A stretch of 64,000 bases of DNA. It comes from Xanthomonas sp. NCPPB 1128. Lineage in GTDB: Bacteria > Pseudomonadota > Gammaproteobacteria > Xanthomonadales > Xanthomonadaceae. The number at the start of each line of letters is the position of its first letter. The first letter of the stretch is position 1. Positions 26,548 through 34,670 of the stretch are shown piece after piece. The stretch is from contig NZ_LFME01000005.1 of the NCBI RefSeq assembly GCF_001043115.1, forward strand, positions 62,001 to 126,000. The letters are read 5' to 3'. Position numbers and translations under genes: made by a program. The notes beneath the pieces were generated by a model that was not told where the DNA came from, made no database searches, and saw nothing but the letters and a program-made list of their open reading frames with translations.

Positions 26548-27866
26548 AGCTGCATCTCGCCAGCCTGCTCGTCGCCTGCCTGGGCCTGGGTGCCTGCGCC
26601 CACGCCGCGCCGGCGGCCGTCGCCGATCCTGTGGCCGCGGCCAAGGCGCCCAGCCTGGATCCGTCGCCGGCGCTGGACAGCGAGCGCCAGATCGTCCTCG
26701 CCGTGGCCAACCCGATGGCCGCGCCGAGCCGCCACGCCGGCTCCAACCTGCTCGGCTACGCCTCCGCCCGCTACTACGGCGCCGGGACCCAGGCCGTCGC
26801 CACCCTGCAGGCGCTGAACAAGCGCTACGGCCTGCGCCAGGTCGCCGGCTGGCCGATCAAGGCACTGGGGCTGTACTGCGTGGTGCTGGAACCGGCGCCG
26901 GGTAGCGACCGCGCCGCGCTGCTGGCGCAACTGGCCAAGGACGACCGCGTGGCGCTGTCGCAGCCGCTGCAGGACTTCGGCACGTATTCGGCCGACAGCC
27001 AGGCCACGGCCGCGCCGGCACAACCGCTGCGCTACAACGATCCCTACGTGGACATGCAGCGCGGCTTCGCCGCCACCAACGCGGCCACCGCGCAGGCGCT
27101 AAGCCAGGGCCAGGGCGTGGACGTGGCGATCGTCGACACCGGCGTGGATACCGCGCATCCGGACCTGCGCGGGCGCCTGCGCAACACCCGCGACCTGGTC
27201 GCCGCCGATCCGGGCGCGTTCAACCGCGACCACCACGGCACCGAGGTCGCCGGCATCATCGCCGCCGGCAGCAACAACCATCTGGGCATCGTCGGCATCG
27301 CGCCGAAGGCGATGCTCGACGTGTACAAGGCCTGCTGGTATCCGCAGCGCCCCGGCGCCGGTGCCGGCTGCAATTCCTTCACCCTGGCCAAGGCGCTGGC
27401 GGCGATCGGCGACACCCGCACCCGCATCATCAATCTCAGCCTCGGCGGCCCGGCCGATCCGCTGCTGCGCAAGCTGCTGGAACAATTGCTGCGCGATGGC
27501 CGCATCGTGGTCGCGGCGATGCCGCCCAACGGCCGCATGGACGGGTTTCCCGATGGCATTCCCGGGGTGATCGTGGTGCGCAGCAGCGCCGCCACGCCGG
27601 CGCCGGCAGGCGTGCTCAGCGCGCCGGGCGAGGACATCCTCACCACCCAGCCCAACGGCGGCTACGACTTCACCTCCGGTTCGTCGATGGCCACCGCCCA
27701 CGTCAGCGGCGTGGTCGCGCTGCTGCTGGCGCTGGCGCCGCAACTGGATGCGCGCCGCGTGCACGACCTGCTGTTGCGCACCAGCCGCACGCGCGACGGC
27801 CTGCTGCAGGTCGATGCCGCCGCCGCCGTACAGGCGCTGCCGCGCAGCGCTCCCCTCGCCCGCTGA
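26544..27866 (+). CDS. Subtilisin-like (S8) serine protease lipoprotein (440 aa)
   Basis: The signal sequence ends in a lipobox LGAC (C18), so the protein is predicted to be lipid-anchored in the periplasm. The catalytic triad of family S8 is intact: Asp in AIVDTGVD (D188), His in HHGTEVAG (H221) and Ser in TSGSSMATAH (S371), with the oxyanion Asn region replaced by AAMPPNG. About 145 residues of N-terminal prosequence precede the catalytic domain. It overlaps the anti-sigma gene by 4 bases and ends 9 bases before ccmC. I infer a role in signal sensing or in processing the anti-sigma factor or a secreted partner. S8 proteases in such operons have few characterised examples. Confidence 0.88.
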   Translation: MKLHLASLLVACLGLGACAHAAPAAVADPVAAAKAPSLDPSPALDSERQIVLAVANPMAAPSRHAGSNLLGYASARYYGAGTQAVATLQALNKRYGLRQVAGWPIKALGLYCVVLEPAPGSDRAALLAQLAKDDRVALSQPLQDFGTYSADSQATAAPAQPLRYNDPYVDMQRGFAATNAATAQALSQGQGVDVAIVDTGVDTAHPDLRGRLRNTRDLVAADPGAFNRDHHGTEVAGIIAAGSNNHLGIVGIAPKAMLDVYKACWYPQRPGAGAGCNSFTLAKALAAIGDTRTRIINLSLGGPADPLLRKLLEQLLRDGRIVVAAMPPNGRMDGFPDGIPGVIVVRSSAATPAPAGVLSAPGEDILTTQPNGGYDFTSGSSMATAHVSGVVALLLALAPQLDARRVHDLLLRTSRTRDGLLQVDAAAAVQALPRSAPLAR

Positions 27867-27875
27867 AGGCCCCCA

Positions 27876-28682
27876 ATGCGTTCCTGGATCCCGCTCTGGT
27901 TGCACCGGCTCGGTGCGCCGCCGACCTTCTACCGCGTGGCCGGCGCGGTGCGCCCGTGGAGCCTGGCCGCGGCCGTGCTGCTCGGCGCCATGGCGTGTTA
28001 CGGCGGGCTGGTGCTGGCGCCGCCGGATTACCAGCAGCACGACGCCTACCGCATCATCTTCGTGCACGTTCCGTGCGCATGGATGAGCCTGTTCGTCTAT
28101 GCGGCGATGGGCATGGCCGGCCTGGTCGCGCTGGTGTGGAGGATCAAGCTGGCGGAAATCGCCTGCATGGCCTCGGCACCGATCGGCGCGGCCTTCACTT
28201 TCGTCACCCTGTGTACCGGCTCGCTGTGGGGCCGGCCGATGTGGGGCACCTGGTGGACATGGGACGCACGACTGACCTCGGAACTGGTGCTGCTGTTCCT
28301 GTACCTGGGCGTGATCGGTCTGCACCGCGCCATCGACGATCCGCGCCAGGGCGCACGCGCCGCCGCGCTGCTGGCGCTGGTCGGGCTGATCAACCTGCCG
28401 ATCGTGCATTACTCGGTGGTCTGGTGGAACACCCTGCACCAGGGCTCCACCGTGCGCGTGCTGGGCCCGTCGAAGATGCCGCTGTCGATGCTCTGGCCGC
28501 TGCTGACCGGGGTGGTCGCCAGCAAGTGCTACTACGTCGCCAGCCTGTGCGGGCGCATGCGCACCGACCTGCTGGCGCTGGAGCGCGGCAAGGCCTGGGT
28601 GCGTGCGATCGCGATGCAGGCCGCACCCATGCGGGCGTCGCCCACGGACGCGGTGCCGCTGCCCGCGGAACACGCGGCATGA
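27876..28682 (+). CDS. ccmC: Haem exporter subunit CcmC (268 aa)
   Basis: A six-helix membrane protein with the tryptophan-rich WWD motif GTWWTWDARLTSELVLL and flanking histidines that present haem to CcmE in cytochrome c maturation system I. It opens the ccmCDEFGHI series. ccmA and ccmB, normally immediately upstream, are replaced here by the sigma/anti-sigma/protease genes and are not in the window. The C-terminal tail is somewhat longer than usual. Confidence 0.95.
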   Translation: MRSWIPLWLHRLGAPPTFYRVAGAVRPWSLAAAVLLGAMACYGGLVLAPPDYQQHDAYRIIFVHVPCAWMSLFVYAAMGMAGLVALVWRIKLAEIACMASAPIGAAFTFVTLCTGSLWGRPMWGTWWTWDARLTSELVLLFLYLGVIGLHRAIDDPRQGARAAALLALVGLINLPIVHYSVVWWNTLHQGSTVRVLGPSKMPLSMLWPLLTGVVASKCYYVASLCGRMRTDLLALERGKAWVRAIAMQAAPMRASPTDAVPLPAEHAA

Positions 28683-28888
28683 GCGGGTTCTGGGCGATGG
28701 GCGGCTACGCCGTCTACGTGTGGAGCGCGTACGCGCTGGCGTTGGTGGTGCTGATCCTAGACAGCGCGCTGCCGCGCCGCCGCCAGCGCCGCCTGCTCGC
28801 CGGGATCCGTGCGCAAGTGGCGCGCGAACAGGTCCGCCGCGCCCGCGGCACTGCCGCCGCCGGAGTTCGCGATGCATCCCACCCGTAA
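28679..28888 (+). CDS. ccmD: Haem exporter protein CcmD (69 aa)
   Basis: A small single-helix protein: [21 protein letters not shown] is followed by a basic cytoplasmic tail ([15 protein letters not shown]), the typical CcmD layout that stabilises the CcmABC-CcmE complex. Starts on an ATGA overlap with the ccmC stop and overlaps the start of ccmE by 17 bases. Confidence 0.88.
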   Translation: MSGFWAMGGYAVYVWSAYALALVVLILDSALPRRRQRRLLAGIRAQVAREQVRRARGTAAAGVRDASHP

Positions 28889-29351
28889 GCGCCGCCTGCT
28901 GCTGGTGCTGCTGTTGCTCGGCGCCGCGGCGCTGGCCACCGGCCTGTTCGTGCTGGCCCTGCAGCACAACATCAGCTATCTGTTCACGCCGAGCCAGGTG
29001 CAGGCCGGCGCGGCCAGGGACTACCGGGTGTTCCGGCTCGGCGGCATGGTCAAGGCCGGTTCGATCGTGCGCGGCGCCGACTCGCTGCAGGTGCGGTTCA
29101 CCGTGATCGACAAGGCCGGCGCCACCGCCGTCACCTACATCGGCATCCTGCCCGACCTGTTCCGCGACAACCAGGCGGTGATCGCCACCGGCTCGATGCA
29201 GGGCGCGCGCTTCGTCGCCACCGAAGTGCTGGCCAAGCACGACGAGACCTACATGCCGCAGGAATTGAAGGACGCGATGGCGCAGGCGCATGCCGATCGC
29301 GCCCACGTCGGCAACACCTCGGCGGGCGCTGCGGCGACGGCACGACCATGA
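28872..29351 (+). CDS. ccmE: Cytochrome c-type biogenesis protein CcmE (159 aa)
   Basis: Periplasmic haem chaperone. One N-terminal helix ([22 protein letters not shown]), then an OB-fold domain with the haem-attaching His in [10 protein letters not shown] (H123, with Y127 nearby). It takes haem from CcmC and hands it to CcmF/H for attachment to CXXCH motifs such as those in the porin-cytochrome and cytochrome c upstream. Confidence 0.95.
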   Translation: MHPTRKRRLLLVLLLLGAAALATGLFVLALQHNISYLFTPSQVQAGAARDYRVFRLGGMVKAGSIVRGADSLQVRFTVIDKAGATAVTYIGILPDLFRDNQAVIATGSMQGARFVATEVLAKHDETYMPQELKDAMAQAHADRAHVGNTSAGAAATARP

Positions 29352-29388
29352 GTGCGATCGCGCCCTGCCGCGCCGGAATAGCCGCGCG

Positions 29389-31359
29389 ATGAGCGCCGAA
29401 CTCGGCCAATGCGCGCTGATCCTGGCCTTGCTGCTGGCGCTGGTGCAGGCGGTGATGCCGCTGCTGGGCGCCTGGCGCGGCGAGCGCGCCTGGATGGCGG
29501 TGGCGCGGCCGGCCGCCTACGCCCAGGCCGGTTTCGCCTGGCTGGCCTTCGGCCTGCTCGCCTACGTGTTGCTGCAGCTGGATTTCTCGGTGCGCTACGT
29601 CGCCGCCAACGCCAACCTGGCGCAACCCTGGTACTACCGGCTGGCCGCAGTGTGGGGCGCGCACGAAGGCTCGCTGCTGCTGTGGATCGCCATCCTCAAC
29701 CTGTGGACGGTGGCGCTGGCGCGCAGCGGCCGGCACCTGCCGGAAGCCTTCGCCGCGCGAGTGCTCGGCGTGCTCGGGCTGATCTCCACCGGCTTCCTGG
29801 CCTTCGTCCTGTTCACCTCCAATCCGTTCGCGCGGCTGTCGCCGATGCCGCGCGACGGCAGCGAACTGAACCCGGTGCTGCAGGACCCGGGCATGGTGTT
29901 CCACCCGCCGGTGCTGTACACCGGCTATGTCGGTTTCTCGGTGGCCTTCGCCTTCGCCATCGCCGCCCTGCTCGGCGGCGAACAGCAGCAGGCCTGGGTG
30001 CGCTGGGCACGGCCGTGGACCAACGTGGCCTGGGGCTTCCTCAGTGCCGGCATCGTCGCCGGTAGCTGGTGGGCCTATGCCGAGCTGGGCTGGGGCGGCT
30101 GGTGGTTCTGGGACCCGGTGGAGAACGCCAGCTTCATGCCGTGGCTGGTGGGCGCGGCACTGATCCACACCCAGGCGGTCACCGAGAAGCGCGGCGCGCT
30201 CGGCGCCTGGACCCTGCTGCTGTCGATCCTGGCGTTCTCGCTGTCGTTGCTGGGGACCTTCCTGGTGCGCTCCGGCGTGCTGACCTCCGTGCATGCCTTC
30301 GCCGCCGACCCGCGCCGCGGCCTGTACATCCTCGGCTTCCTGGTGCTGGTGGTCGGCGGCTCGCTGCTGTTGTACGCGCTGCGTGCGCCGCGCCTTGCCG
30401 CGGGCAAGCCGTTCGCCGCGCTGTCGCGGGAGACCGCGATCCTGGTCGGCAACCTGATGCTCAGCGTGGCCGCGGCGATGGTGCTGCTGGGCACGCTGTT
30501 TCCGCTGCTCGGCGATGCGCTGCGGCTGGGCAAGATCTCGGTCGGGCCGCCCTACTTCGGCCTGCTGTTCCCGCTGCTGATGCTGCCGGTGGTGCTGCTG
30601 CTGCCGTTCGGCCCCTACCTGCGCTGGGGCCGCACCGAGCCGGGCACACTGCGCGCGGTGGCCGCGCGCGCCGGGCTGGCCGCGCTGGCCTGCGCGCTGC
30701 TGGCGTGGTTGCTGAGCGCGGGCACGCTGCGCGCGGTGGCCGGCGTCGCCGCTGCGGCCTGGGTCGGCGTCGGTACTGCGCTGTATGCGCTCACCCGCTG
30801 GCGCAGCACCCCACGCGGCCGGCGCTTCCCTGCCGAACTGGCCGGCATGCTGCTCGCGCATGCCGGGGTCGCGGTGTTCGTGGCCGGCGTGCTGCTGTCG
30901 GAAAGCCTGTCGGTGGAGCGCGACGTGCGCCTGGATCCCGGCCAGAGCGCGCAGGTCGGCGCGCACGCGTTCCGCTTCGATGGCGTGCGCCTGGTCGACG
31001 GCCCCAACTGGAAGGCCGAGCAAGGCACGGTGACCGTGCTGCGCGACGGCACCGTGGTGGCGGTGCTGCATCCGCAGAAGCGCCTGTACAGCAGCGAACG
31101 GATCCAGACCGAGGCGGCGATCGACGCCGGCATGCTGCGCGACCTGTATGTCGCACTGGGCGAACCGGTCGACGACCAGCACATCGAATATGGCTGGACC
31201 CTGCGCCTGTACGACAAGCCCTTCATCCGCTGGATCTGGGCCGGCGGCCTGCTGATGATGCTCGGCGGCTTCGTCAGCGCCGGTGCGCGCCGCTTGCGCG
31301 CGCAGCCGGCTGCGGACAACGCGGCCACGCCGGCCGCCCTCGCCGGAGCCGCGCCATGA
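29389..31359 (+). CDS. ccmF: Haem lyase subunit CcmF (656 aa)
   Basis: A large polytopic protein with the WWD domain GWWFWDPVENASFMPWL and multiple conserved His-containing loops, the core of the system I cytochrome c haem lyase. I start at the Met before SAELGQC (29389), 37 bases after ccmE. Full-length compared with the family. It functions with CcmH and the thioredoxin-like CcmG encoded next. Confidence 0.95.
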   Translation: MSAELGQCALILALLLALVQAVMPLLGAWRGERAWMAVARPAAYAQAGFAWLAFGLLAYVLLQLDFSVRYVAANANLAQPWYYRLAAVWGAHEGSLLLWIAILNLWTVALARSGRHLPEAFAARVLGVLGLISTGFLAFVLFTSNPFARLSPMPRDGSELNPVLQDPGMVFHPPVLYTGYVGFSVAFAFAIAALLGGEQQQAWVRWARPWTNVAWGFLSAGIVAGSWWAYAELGWGGWWFWDPVENASFMPWLVGAALIHTQAVTEKRGALGAWTLLLSILAFSLSLLGTFLVRSGVLTSVHAFAADPRRGLYILGFLVLVVGGSLLLYALRAPRLAAGKPFAALSRETAILVGNLMLSVAAAMVLLGTLFPLLGDALRLGKISVGPPYFGLLFPLLMLPVVLLLPFGPYLRWGRTEPGTLRAVAARAGLAALACALLAWLLSAGTLRAVAGVAAAAWVGVGTALYALTRWRSTPRGRRFPAELAGMLLAHAGVAVFVAGVLLSESLSVERDVRLDPGQSAQVGAHAFRFDGVRLVDGPNWKAEQGTVTVLRDGTVVAVLHPQKRLYSSERIQTEAAIDAGMLRDLYVALGEPVDDQHIEYGWTLRLYDKPFIRWIWAGGLLMMLGGFVSAGARRLRAQPAADNAATPAALAGAAP

Positions 31360-31898
31360 GCCGGCTGCTGCCGCTGGGCGCGTTCGTGCTGCTGGCCGTG
31401 CTGTTCGGCTTCGGCCTGTGGTGGAGCCGCAGCCACGATCCGCGCGAGGTGCCCTCGCCATTGCTGGGCAAGCCGGTGCCAGCGTTTGCGTTGCCGCGCC
31501 TGGACCGGCCGGACCTGCGCAGCGGCAGCCAGGCGTTGCGCGGCCGCCCGTATCTGCTCAACGTGTTCGGCAGCTGGTGCATGGCCTGTAGCGAGGAGCA
31601 TCCGCTGCTGATGGCGCAGGGTCGGCAACTGGGCGTGACACTGGTCGGCTATGCCTATCGCGACGACCCGCACGACACCGCCGCCTGGCTGGCACAGCGC
31701 GGCAATCCCTATGCGCTGGTGCTGGTGGACGCCGATGGCCAGCGTGCGATCGACCTGGGCGTGTACGGCGCCCCGGAAACCTTCCTGATCGATGCCGATG
31801 GCGTGGTCCGCTACAAGCACGTCGGCGTGCTGACGCCGCAGGTGCTGGCCGACGAGCTGCGTCCGGCGATCGCGGCGCTCGACGAGGCGCGGCGATGA
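31356..31898 (+). CDS. ccmG: Thiol:disulfide oxidoreductase CcmG/DsbE (180 aa)
   Basis: A membrane-anchored periplasmic thioredoxin. One N-terminal helix, then the active-site motif WCMAC (C75, C78) and the cis-proline loop GVYGAPETF. It reduces the CXXCH cysteines of apocytochromes before haem ligation. Translation is coupled to ccmF by a 4-base overlap. Confidence 0.95.
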   Translation: MSRLLPLGAFVLLAVLFGFGLWWSRSHDPREVPSPLLGKPVPAFALPRLDRPDLRSGSQALRGRPYLLNVFGSWCMACSEEHPLLMAQGRQLGVTLVGYAYRDDPHDTAAWLAQRGNPYALVLVDADGQRAIDLGVYGAPETFLIDADGVVRYKHVGVLTPQVLADELRPAIAALDEARR

Positions 31899-32371
31899 GC
31901 GCGATCGCCGCACGCACGCGCCGGCGCACGCCGTGGTGGCGGTTGCTGGTGCTGCTGTGGCTACTGGGCTGTGCATTGCCGGCCTGCGCCCAGGCGGTCG
32001 ACCCGCTGCCGTTCAAGGACCGCGCACAGGAACAACGCTTTCAGCAGCTGACCGCGCAGCTGCGCTGCCTGGTCTGCCAGAACGAGAACCTGGCCGATTC
32101 CGATGCGACCCTGGCGCGCGACCTGCGCCACCAGGTGTTCGCGCAATTGCAGGCCGGACGCAGCGATGCGCAGATCAAGCAGTACATGGTCGATCGCTAT
32201 TCGGCCTTCGTGCTGTACGACCCGCCGCTGGCGCCGCGCACCTGGCTGTTGTGGTTCGGGCCGGCGCTGTTGCTGCTGGGCGGCGCCGCGATGGTGCTGG
32301 CGACGCTGCGGCAACGCCGCCGCGCCATCGGCGCCGCAACGGCGGAAACGGACGCGGAGGACGCCTGGTGA
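31895..32371 (+). CDS. ccmH: Cytochrome c-type biogenesis protein CcmH (158 aa)
   Basis: Secreted, with signal/anchor then the redox motif LRCLVCQNENL (C58, C61) that handles apocytochrome thiols, followed by a C-terminal membrane helix (WLLWFGPALLLLGGAAMVL). This is the short CcmH form; the TPR part is encoded separately as CcmI. Confidence 0.95.
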   Translation: MSAIAARTRRRTPWWRLLVLLWLLGCALPACAQAVDPLPFKDRAQEQRFQQLTAQLRCLVCQNENLADSDATLARDLRHQVFAQLQAGRSDAQIKQYMVDRYSAFVLYDPPLAPRTWLLWFGPALLLLGGAAMVLATLRQRRRAIGAATAETDAEDAW

Positions 32372-33018
32372 CGCCCGGCTTCCTGCTCGCCGCCGCGGCG
32401 ATGCTGGGCATCGCCCTGTTCGCAGTACTGCGTCCGCTGCTCGTCCAGCGTCCCGGCGCACGTGCGCAGCGCGGTGTCGCGCTGCTGCTGGCGCTGAGCC
32501 TGCCACTGCTCGGCGCCAGCCTGTACTGGCGCATCGGCACGCCCGCGGCCCTGGCCGGCGTCCCGCTGCAACCGCTGCCGCCGGCCGCGCCGGACCAACC
32601 CGCGCAGTTGTTGCAAGGCTGGCTGCAGCAGGCCTGGGACGCGCAACAGGCGCGGCGCCCGCACGACGCGCAGCAGGCCTATGCGCAAGCCATGCGGATC
32701 GCTCCGGACAATGTCGAGGCCCTGCTCGGCTGGGCCGAGACCGACATGGCCCAACGCGCCGATCTCGCCGTCGGCAGCGCCGCACGCGCCATGCTCGACC
32801 GGGTGCTGGCGCAGCAACCGGACAATCAGCGCGCCCTATGGATGCGCGGCATCGCCGCCTTCCAGCAGCAGCGCTACGCCGCTGCGGCCGACGACTGGCG
32901 TCACCTGTTGACCCTGCTGCCAGCGTCGTCGCCACTGCGCGCGGCGGTGACGCAGAAGATCGCTGCCGCCGAAGCGATGACGGCAAAAGCAAACGCAGCG
33001 ACCGCCACACCACACTGA
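32368..33018 (+). CDS. ccmI: Cytochrome c-type biogenesis protein CcmI, TPR (216 aa)
   Basis: Begins at a GTG that overlaps the ccmH stop (GTGA). Two N-terminal membrane helices are followed by TPR-like helical repeats (QARRPHDAQQAYAQAMRIAPDNVEALLGWAE, MLDRVLAQQPDNQRALWMRGIAAFQQQ). CcmI binds the C-termini of apocytochromes. It is short compared with many CcmI proteins, lacking most of the C-terminal extension. Last gene of the operon; converges on the CheY-like gene. Confidence 0.88.
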   Translation: MTPGFLLAAAAMLGIALFAVLRPLLVQRPGARAQRGVALLLALSLPLLGASLYWRIGTPAALAGVPLQPLPPAAPDQPAQLLQGWLQQAWDAQQARRPHDAQQAYAQAMRIAPDNVEALLGWAETDMAQRADLAVGSAARAMLDRVLAQQPDNQRALWMRGIAAFQQQRYAAAADDWRHLLTLLPASSPLRAAVTQKIAAAEAMTAKANAATATPH

Positions 33019-33055
33019 CGCGAACCTCCCGATCGCCACCGCGCTCGGCGCCCAA

Positions 33056-33415
33056 TCAGAGCACGTACGCGATCTTTTCCTTCAGCATGTCCGCATTGAA
33101 CGGCTTGACGATGTAGCCGCTGACGCCTGCTTCGCGGATGTCGATCAGCTTTTCGCTGCGCCCCTCCGTGACCACCATCAGGAACGGTGTGCTTTTCAGC
33201 TTCGCGTCGCGGCGCACCGTCCGCAACAACTCCAGGCCAGTCATCGGTTCCATGTTCGCATCGGAAATGACCAGGCCGATCTTCTCCGCCCGCATCGCGG
33301 CCAGTGCCGCCTCGCCATCGGCCGCCTCGATCACGTCGTTGTAACCGAGCTGGCCCAACAGCATGCGAATCAAACGCCGCATCGTGCGGTAGTCGTCCAC
33401 CACCAGAATCTTCAT
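33056..33415 (-). CDS. CheY-like single-domain response regulator (119 aa)
   Basis: A stand-alone receiver domain: acidic pocket DD (7, 8), phospho-acceptor Asp in LVISDANMEP (D52) and the switch Lys in YIVKPFN (K104). No output domain, so it acts by protein contact, like CheY or a PilG/PilH-type regulator. No histidine kinase or chemotaxis genes are adjacent, so its partner is elsewhere. 37 bases separate its stop from the convergent ccmI stop. Confidence 0.92.
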   Translation of the reverse strand: MKILVVDDYRTMRRLIRMLLGQLGYNDVIEAADGEAALAAMRAEKIGLVISDANMEPMTGLELLRTVRRDAKLKSTPFLMVVTEGRSEKLIDIREAGVSGYIVKPFNADMLKEKIAYVL

Positions 33416-33440
33416 CGCGTGTCCCTGTGCAGTCGAAGAA

Positions 33441-33470
33441 AACCACGCGGCTGCGCGCAGCCGCGTGGTT
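33441..33470 (-). terminator. Perfect 30-base palindrome acting as a minus-strand terminator
   Basis: Two 15-base arms (AACCACGCGGCTGCG and its complement) abut directly and are followed, on the minus strand, by TTTTCTTC. It would end the transcript of the CVNH-like gene (stop at 33575). It lies only 26 bases upstream of the CheY-like start codon, so it could also affect that gene's leader. Confidence 0.75.
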
Positions 33471-33574
33471 CGCTCGATGGTGCGGCACTCTGGCGATCGG
33501 CGCCACTGCCGATGGACACGTCCGGCCCTTCCCCGGCAAATACCGCGCCGCATCGTCAAACGCGCCAGCACGGG

Positions 33575-34360
33575 TTACGGGCAGGTCATGACGACGGTAT
33601 TGCTCCACAAGGTACCGGTTACGTCGCTGCTGGAACTGCGGCCGTCGTTGGCGGAAATCGCCACCGGGCCGGAATAGACGCAGATCGGCCCGGTGTTGAT
33701 ATCGAAGCTGCCCGCCGCGTTGGAGCTGCCCTGGCCGAAGACGTTCTTGAGATTGTTGTCGACATAGCGAAAGTACACCGCGTGGTTCGGCAGGAAGCAG
33801 TTGCCGTGCACGATGAAGCCCTTGTTCGCCGCCACCGCAGAAATGGTCGGCGCGCACGCCGGCGGCGCCGTCGAGCAGGACAACACGCCATCGTTGTTCA
33901 CGGCCGACAGGCACTGCGTCTGCAGGAACAAGGCGTTGGTCCGGTAGCCGCCGCTCTTCTTGCGGCACATCGCGTACAGCACGCCCTTGTCGCGGAACAC
34001 GTCGTCGCAGGTCTTGTTGGCCGACGCGGGCAGGCTCGATGTGTAGATGCCGCGGTTGCACTTCAGCCGGCCGTGGTCGTTGCTCAGATCGCCCGAACAC
34101 AGATCGGTGTGCTGGATGATGGTATGCCGCCAGCCGTTGCCGCCGCCGAACAGCGTGATGGTCCCGGTCTTGCAGTCGGCGCTGAGCATCGTGCCGCTCA
34201 TGCTCGGGTTCTTGCACGATTTCTGCCACGAACCGCCGGGCACCGGCGCGGCGTGGCCATGGAACGACAGCAACAGCAGCGACAGGCACAACAGCGTGGC
34301 GGCAATGCCGTGCTGGGCTCGGGACAGGCGGCGAACCGCGCGACTCAGAAAACCTTCCAT
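33575..34360 (-). CDS. Secreted CVNH-domain (cyanovirin-N-like) protein (261 aa)
   Basis: Signal peptide (hydrophobic AATLLCLSLLLLSF ending AHA near residue 38). The next ~85 residues match the cyanovirin-N homology pattern: SWQKSCKN, GTMLSADCKT, then LCSGDLSNDHGRLKC. CVNH domains bind mannose-rich glycans. A further Cys-rich domain follows (about 130-261, repeated CxxAxx and NCFLPNHAVYFRYVDN), which I do not recognise. AAGGAAG is placed 8 bases before the ATG, supporting this start. It may bind surface glycan of the producer, a host or a competitor. Confidence 0.65.
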   Translation of the reverse strand: MEGFLSRAVRRLSRAQHGIAATLLCLSLLLLSFHGHAAPVPGGSWQKSCKNPSMSGTMLSADCKTGTITLFGGGNGWRHTIIQHTDLCSGDLSNDHGRLKCNRGIYTSSLPASANKTCDDVFRDKGVLYAMCRKKSGGYRTNALFLQTQCLSAVNNDGVLSCSTAPPACAPTISAVAANKGFIVHGNCFLPNHAVYFRYVDNNLKNVFGQGSSNAAGSFDINTGPICVYSGPVAISANDGRSSSSDVTGTLWSNTVVMTCP

Positions 34361-34599
34361 GATGCGACTTCCTTGTGGTCCGGATGCGATAGGATGGGTG
34401 CGCAAACGAGACGCCGTGGAGCGCGCTTGCTTGCGCGTCGGCATCGAGCCCAGTGGCGTGAACCGGCCAAGCCGCACTCGATTCGTGAACTTCATCACGA
34501 TTTTGTCGGCATTGCCCTAGCCAAACCCCGCGTTAGCTTGTCGGGAATCCCCTACCCGTTCGCGTGGCATGCGGCATGCCAGAGAACAACTTCGACAAA

Positions 34600-34626
34600 G
34601 AAAAAACGGACCTTCCAGGCCCGTTC
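34600..34626 (-). terminator. Rho-independent terminator of the small secreted protein gene
   Basis: On the minus strand AACGGGCCT pairs with AGGTCCGTT around a 3-base loop (one G-T pair), followed by TTTTC. It lies 45 bases past the stop at 34671. Confidence 0.8.
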
Positions 34627-34670
34627 TTCTGGTCGTACATCTCTTGCCGCGGCGATCGACTCTCCGCTAT

